From assembly GCA_013696065.1 (NCBI GenBank), contig JACCZJ010000322.1, forward strand, positions 1 through 8,987: DNA of 8,987 nt, read 5' to 3'. The DNA is from Nocardioidaceae bacterium (GTDB lineage: Bacteria; Actinomycetota; Actinomycetes; Propionibacteriales; Nocardioidaceae). The position numbers and the translations under genes were made by a program. The notes beneath the pieces are model-generated. The model was given only the letters and a program-made list of their open reading frames with translations. It had not been told where the DNA came from and did no database searches. Shown piece after piece: positions 5,623 to 8,987 of the stretch (its first letter is position 1; each line of letters begins with the position of its first letter).

Positions 5623-5658
5623 ACAGCTCGCCCCATCGCAGAAACCCGCTGAGCTTGC

Positions 5659-5697
5659 CGTGCGGCAGCCGGGCCGCACCGACCCGGCTGCTGCACG
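5659..5697 (+). terminator. Strong hairpin after sseC, probable terminator
   Basis: A 15-bp stem: left arm 5659-5673 (CGTGCGGCAGCCGGG), nine-base loop, right arm 5683-5697 (CCCGGCTGCTGCACG), with a single G-U pair. No T-tract follows on either strand, as is common in GC-rich actinomycetes. Its position between sseC and the next promoter fits a transcription end; it could also stabilise the 3' end of the mRNA. Confidence 0.6.
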
Positions 5698-5716
5698 CAG
5701 CCGCTGGCTGGCGGGC

Positions 5717-5722
5717 TAGGAT
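5717..5722 (+). promoter_or_regulatory. Possible -10 box for manC
   Basis: TAGGAT fits TANNNT and would give a start near 5729 and a leader of about 60 nt. No good -35 is seen. The leader holds the palindrome GAGCGCTC and ends with the SD AGGGGGA (5773-5779), 9 nt before ATG 5789. Confidence 0.35.
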
Positions 5723-5788
5723 CTCGAACCGGGTCGCCGAGCGCTCAGCGAGGATCCCTCCGACGGCGCCCAAGGGGGACCGGCAGCG

Positions 5789-6865
5789 ATGACAGCATCC
5801 GCACACCGTTATGCCGTAGTAGTCGCTGGCGGCGCGGGCACTCGCCTATGGCCCCTGAGTCGACAGAATCTGCCCAAACAGATGCAGTCCCTGATGAGCG
5901 ACAAGACGTTGATCGCGGAGACGGTCGATCGGCTGCGCGGGGTGGTGCCCTGGGAGAACGTCTACGTCTCCACCACGGCGAACTACAGCGGCACTATCAG
6001 CGAATTGTTGCCCGACGTCGCTGATGAGAACATCATCGTCGAGCCGGTTGCTCGCGGCACGTCGGCCGCGTTCGCGCTGTTCGCCTCAACGCTGTACGAC
6101 AAGGATCCTCAAGCGGTCATCTTCAGCCTGGCGTCGGACCACGCGATCACCGAGGTCGACCGCTTCCAGCAGACACTTCGTGACTGTTACGGCTTTATCG
6201 AGGCCAACCGAGGGCACGTCGCCTTGGTAGGGATCAAGCCGACCCGCCCCGACACCGGGCTGGGCTACATCAAGGTGCGAGGGATCATCTCTGAGGACCC
6301 GGCGGTCTTTGCGGCGGAAAAGTTCGTGGAGAAGCCCAGCCGCGAGGTCGCAGCCAGCTACGTCGCATCGGGGGAGTACTACTGGAATGCCGCCTACTAC
6401 TGCTTCGCCGCGGCTACTTTGCTCGAAGCGTACGACGACGCCGACCCTCGCCTTCTCGCCGCCGCTCGTAGCTATCGGCGTACCGGAGACTCAGCCGACT
6501 ACGAGGCCGCCCCGAGAAAGGTCCATGAGGTCGAGGTCATCGACTCACGCAAGTATCCACTCGCCGTCGTGCCGGCAGAATTCGCCTGGAGCGATATCGG
6601 GAACTGGCAGGCGCTGCATCGAGCCCTGGCTGAGATTGCTGGCGAAAGTATGGTGGCGACGAACTCGCGACAGCACATCGACGTGGACAGCACCAATTGC
6701 CTTGTCTACAGCGACGACGAACGAATCGTCGCCACAGCAGGTCTCGACAGCATCGTCGTCGTCTCGACCAAGGATGTCGTGCTGGTGCTCAACATGGAGC
6801 AGCTCGAGAAGATGCCCGAGTTGTTGACGGCGCTCCGCGACAAGAACATGGTGGAATACCTGTGA
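5789..6865 (+). CDS. manC: Mannose-1-phosphate guanylyltransferase (GDP-mannose pyrophosphorylase)
   Basis: The enzyme joins mannose-1-phosphate and GTP to GDP-mannose, the donor for mannosylated lipids, glycans and proteins in the envelope. The 358-residue protein has the nucleotidyltransferase signature VVAGGAGTRLWPLSRQNLPK (11-30), EPVARGTSAAFALFA (85-99), the metal-binding area SLASDHAI (113-120), the sugar-binding FVEKP (179-183), YYWNAAYYCF (197-206) and WSDIGNW (267-273). Its length equals the short actinobacterial type (about 359 aa), with no fused phosphomannose isomerase domain. Compared with common family members, EPVGRNTAPAIALAA and YWNAGMF are changed here, so it is somewhat divergent, but key positions are present. 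The start is supported by the SD AGGGGGA. It stops 28 bp before the epimerase gene, so the two probably form an operon. Confidence 0.92.
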   Translation: MTASAHRYAVVVAGGAGTRLWPLSRQNLPKQMQSLMSDKTLIAETVDRLRGVVPWENVYVSTTANYSGTISELLPDVADENIIVEPVARGTSAAFALFASTLYDKDPQAVIFSLASDHAITEVDRFQQTLRDCYGFIEANRGHVALVGIKPTRPDTGLGYIKVRGIISEDPAVFAAEKFVEKPSREVAASYVASGEYYWNAAYYCFAAATLLEAYDDADPRLLAAARSYRRTGDSADYEAAPRKVHEVEVIDSRKYPLAVVPAEFAWSDIGNWQALHRALAEIAGESMVATNSRQHIDVDSTNCLVYSDDERIVATAGLDSIVVVSTKDVVLVLNMEQLEKMPELLTALRDKNMVEYL

Positions 6866-6893
6866 GCCGCGAGGGCGGGCGGGACGGAGTGCT

Positions 6894-8240
6894 GTGCCTG
6901 CCTTGATAAGACCAGAGGTGGTGCGCGCCCTCGCCGCCGCCGCATCGCCATACGTTCACATCATCACGATCGCCACCAAGCCCGACATCATCAAGCAGGC
7001 GCCCGTCTACCATGAGCTGGTCAGCCGAGGCGAGCAGGTGCTGCTGTGCCACACCGGTCAGCATCACGATCATCGCTACAGCGGGGCCATGTTGGAGGAG
7101 TTCGGCCTTCAGAGCGACATCGAGCTCACCATCTCAGGCTCCTTGCCCAGCAAGGTAGCGCACATGATCGCCCAGTTTTCCGAGGTGCTGACGTTGCTGC
7201 GCGAGGCTGGACTCACCCCAGTGCCCTACATCCACGGGGACACGGCCACCTCGATGGCGATAGGGGTCAGCTCCTATCTACAAGGGGTTGCATGTGCCCA
7301 CGTCGAGGCCGGGATCCGAACGCTCACCCCCCGGCGGGAGGTCTATCAGCGCTTTCTCGACGACTTCCGAGCGGATCGGTTTGTCTGGGCCGACTACGCC
7401 GAAGCGCTGCGTGACCCCAGCAACTTCGAGCGCGGCAGCCGAGAGCCCTTCCCGGAACAGTTCAACACCCGAGTGTCCGATGCGGCCACCGGGTTTCACG
7501 CCGCCCCGGTCGAGTTGGCCCGTCAGTTTCTGCTCGACGAGGGATTCCCCGCCGACACCGTCGCCGTGGTCGGCAACACCGTCGTCGATGCCACCGAAGC
7601 GGCGCGGCGAGATGCCGAGCGCGCCACGATATTCGACACCTATCCGCAACTACGGGGCGGAGGGTTTATCAGGATGTGCATCCATCGTCGCGAGAACACC
7701 GTCGATCGTCATCGCTTCACGGTCTTGTTCGAGGCGATCGAGCAACTCGTTCGTGGCGGCCACCCGGTTCTGCTCATCTCTTTGTTCGGCACCGAACAGG
7801 CGATTGACGACTTCGGCTTTCGCCCGCGGATCGACGACCTGGTCCAGGATTATCCCGAGACCTTCATCTATTCAGAGGTGTGGCCGAACTATCGGGACGT
7901 GATTGCAGCGATGCTCGAGTGCTCGGTGGTTGCCACTGACTCCGGCAGCATGCAGGAGGAGATGACGATCCTCGGCATACCATGCGTGACGTTGCGCTTC
8001 GGCACCGATCGGGCCGAATCGGTGCTGGCTGGCGCGAACGTGATGGCCCCACCGATCGACAGTCGATTCGTCGCCACCATTATCGAAGGCGCCCTCGGAA
8101 ACCAGGCAATGGCGGAGGTGGGGAACCTGTACGGCGCCAACGCATCTGCCCGACTCGTCGACGAGGTGCTCTCGCGGTTGCATCCCGCGTCGGGGTTGTT
8201 TCGCTCCGAGGATCGGCGGCTCGACCTGCAGGTCAGCTGA
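6894..8240 (+). CDS. wecB: UDP-N-acetylglucosamine 2-epimerase, non-hydrolysing (WecB type)
   Basis: The enzyme interconverts UDP-GlcNAc and UDP-ManNAc, which feeds wall teichoic acid, linkage-unit or capsule synthesis. Signs in the 448 residues: IATKPDIIKQAP (26-37, the usual GTRPEAIKMAP), CHTGQHHDHRYS (52-63), HGDTATS (114-120), HVEAGIRT (136-143), VVGNTVVDA (225-233), HRREN (264-268), TDSGSMQEE (348-356) and CVTLRFGTDRAES (364-376). The catalytic Asp, two Glu and His of E. coli WecB correspond to D116, E138, E188 and H264. About 42 residues separate HVEAGIRT from PEQFN, where usual enzymes have only a handful: a large insertion at the active-site rim. Start GTG 6894 follows GGAG by 4 nt; GTG 6918 is an alternative, as the first 20 residues are extra to the fold. 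The stop overlaps the convergent LCP gene by 8 bp. Confidence 0.9.
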   Translation: MPALIRPEVVRALAAAASPYVHIITIATKPDIIKQAPVYHELVSRGEQVLLCHTGQHHDHRYSGAMLEEFGLQSDIELTISGSLPSKVAHMIAQFSEVLTLLREAGLTPVPYIHGDTATSMAIGVSSYLQGVACAHVEAGIRTLTPRREVYQRFLDDFRADRFVWADYAEALRDPSNFERGSREPFPEQFNTRVSDAATGFHAAPVELARQFLLDEGFPADTVAVVGNTVVDATEAARRDAERATIFDTYPQLRGGGFIRMCIHRRENTVDRHRFTVLFEAIEQLVRGGHPVLLISLFGTEQAIDDFGFRPRIDDLVQDYPETFIYSEVWPNYRDVIAAMLECSVVATDSGSMQEEMTILGIPCVTLRFGTDRAESVLAGANVMAPPIDSRFVATIIEGALGNQAMAEVGNLYGANASARLVDEVLSRLHPASGLFRSEDRRLDLQVS

Positions 8241-8987
8241 TGGACTGCTCGCCGTCGAGTTTGGCTTTGGGGTACTTATCCAAGTAGCTGTCGATGTCGT
8301 CTTCTCGCAACGAGTCGAAGAGAGCCTCGCTCTGCTTGGGGGCGAGCCGCACGATGCTTTGCTCGCCGACATAGTCGTACCTGCCCAGCGGCGCCGTGAG
8401 GAACTCGACTTGGTCCGAGCCGAGGCCTCTCATCGAGAGTGCGAGGCTGCGGATCTCGCCGTTGTCCCACGTCTCGTCGACGGTCAGATACTTGGTGAGG
8501 GTGTTGATGACCTTGACGAGTTTGATCGGGTTCGTCATCGTGCCAGCCGAGAGCAGCTTGGACATGGTGGCCCGCATGAAGTTCTGTTGACGCGCGATTC
8601 GGCCGAAGTCGCCGCTCTCGTCGGGGAGGTTATAGCGGGTTCGCACGTAGGCCAATGCCTGCTGACCCTCATACTCATGCCAGCCTTTGGGCCATTCGAT
8701 CCGTTGTGAGGTGTCGTAGAAGGTCTCCGGGATGTAGACCCGCACACCCCCGAGCGCCGTCGTCAAGTCTTTGAACCCAGCCCAGTCTATGATCGCCACG
8801 TGGTCGATGGGAATGCCGGTGAGGTCTTGCACCGTTTTGACCGCCAACGATGGTCCCCCGTAGGCGAACGCTGCATTGATCTTGGCGTGCTCGTCGTCAC
8901 CGGGGTAGTCCTCGATAGGAACCCAGGTGTCACGGGGAATCGACACCAACTGGACGTCTTTGCGGTCTGCTGAGATGTGAGCGATCA
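8233..8987 (-). CDS. LytR-CpsA-Psr (LCP) family protein, C-terminal part (cut by window edge)
   Basis: LCP proteins are membrane-anchored enzymes that transfer lipid-linked glycopolymers (teichoic acid, arabinogalactan, capsule) to peptidoglycan outside the cell. The visible 250 residues are the LCP domain and tail: IAHISADRKDVQLVSIPRDT opens it, then KINAAFAYGGP, DHVAIIDWAGF, LGGVRVYIPE, and LAYVRTRYNLPDESGDFGRI followed by ARQQNFMRA. The Arg residues of SIPRDT and VRTRY and the Asp of SGDFGR are those that bind the pyrophosphate in known structures. The N-terminal membrane segment and the start are outside the window; the TTG at 8949 is an internal Leu codon. The tail after the domain (about 100 residues) ends YPKAKLDGEQSIS. 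The neighbouring epimerase supplies precursors for the kind of polymer this family attaches. Confidence 0.93.
   Translation of the reverse strand, partial: IAHISADRKDVQLVSIPRDTWVPIEDYPGDDEHAKINAAFAYGGPSLAVKTVQDLTGIPIDHVAIIDWAGFKDLTTALGGVRVYIPETFYDTSQRIEWPKGWHEYEGQQALAYVRTRYNLPDESGDFGRIARQQNFMRATMSKLLSAGTMTNPIKLVKVINTLTKYLTVDETWDNGEIRSLALSMRGLGSDQVEFLTAPLGRYDYVGEQSIVRLAPKQSEALFDSLREDDIDSYLDKYPKAKLDGEQSIS

Noticed and set aside
1..8987. CRISPR array, tRNA/rRNA, insertion sequence, prophage or toxin-antitoxin genes
   Set aside because: Looked for and not seen: no regular direct repeats, no cloverleaf or transposase motifs, and gene content is ordinary chromosomal.

Overview
The window reads as chromosomal DNA from a GC-rich actinomycete (Actinomycetota). 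It carries a mycothiol synthase (mycothiol is confined to this phylum), an orphan GlnR-type OmpR regulator next to it, a CysA2/SseC-type sulfurtransferase pair, GTG starts and short SD sites. The glnR-mshD order, with sulfur-transfer genes on the other side of glnR, recalls the Rv0814c-Rv0819 neighbourhood of Mycobacterium tuberculosis. I cannot name the genus.

Layout. (1) 1-1187, minus: N-terminal 395 residues of polyphosphate kinase ppk1, running off the left edge. (2) 1188-1885: about 700 bp with no convincing gene; it holds two matching inverted repeats 51 bp apart. (3) 1886-3597, minus: glnR followed by mshD with a 4-bp overlap; a 28-bp nested palindrome sits at the junction. (4) 3598-3729: divergent spacer with two hairpins in the glnR leader. 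(5) 3730-5622, plus: a MoaD/ThiS-type sulfur carrier, then a 433-bp regulatory spacer holding a probable leaderless 25-residue leader peptide and several hairpins, then a thiosulfate sulfurtransferase (CysA2-like) and an SseC-like DUF1416 protein. (6) 5659-5697: a very strong hairpin that probably closes this unit. (7) 5789-8240, plus: manC (GDP-mannose synthesis) and a wecB-like UDP-GlcNAc 2-epimerase with an insertion near its active site. (8) 8233-8987, minus: C-terminal part of an LCP-family cell-wall ligase, converging on and overlapping the epimerase stop.

How the genes fit together. The centre joins thiol and sulfur metabolism (mycothiol synthase, sulfur carrier, rhodanese, SseC) with the nitrogen regulator GlnR. 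The right side is cell-envelope sugar supply (GDP-mannose, UDP-ManNAc) next to an enzyme family that attaches glycopolymers to the wall. ppk1 on the left is phosphate storage. Most of this is conserved core genome. The least ordinary parts are the non-coding ones: the leader-peptide region before the sulfurtransferase, a cluster of ATGTCG half-sites, the palindrome at the glnR/mshD junction and the operator pair in the large gap.
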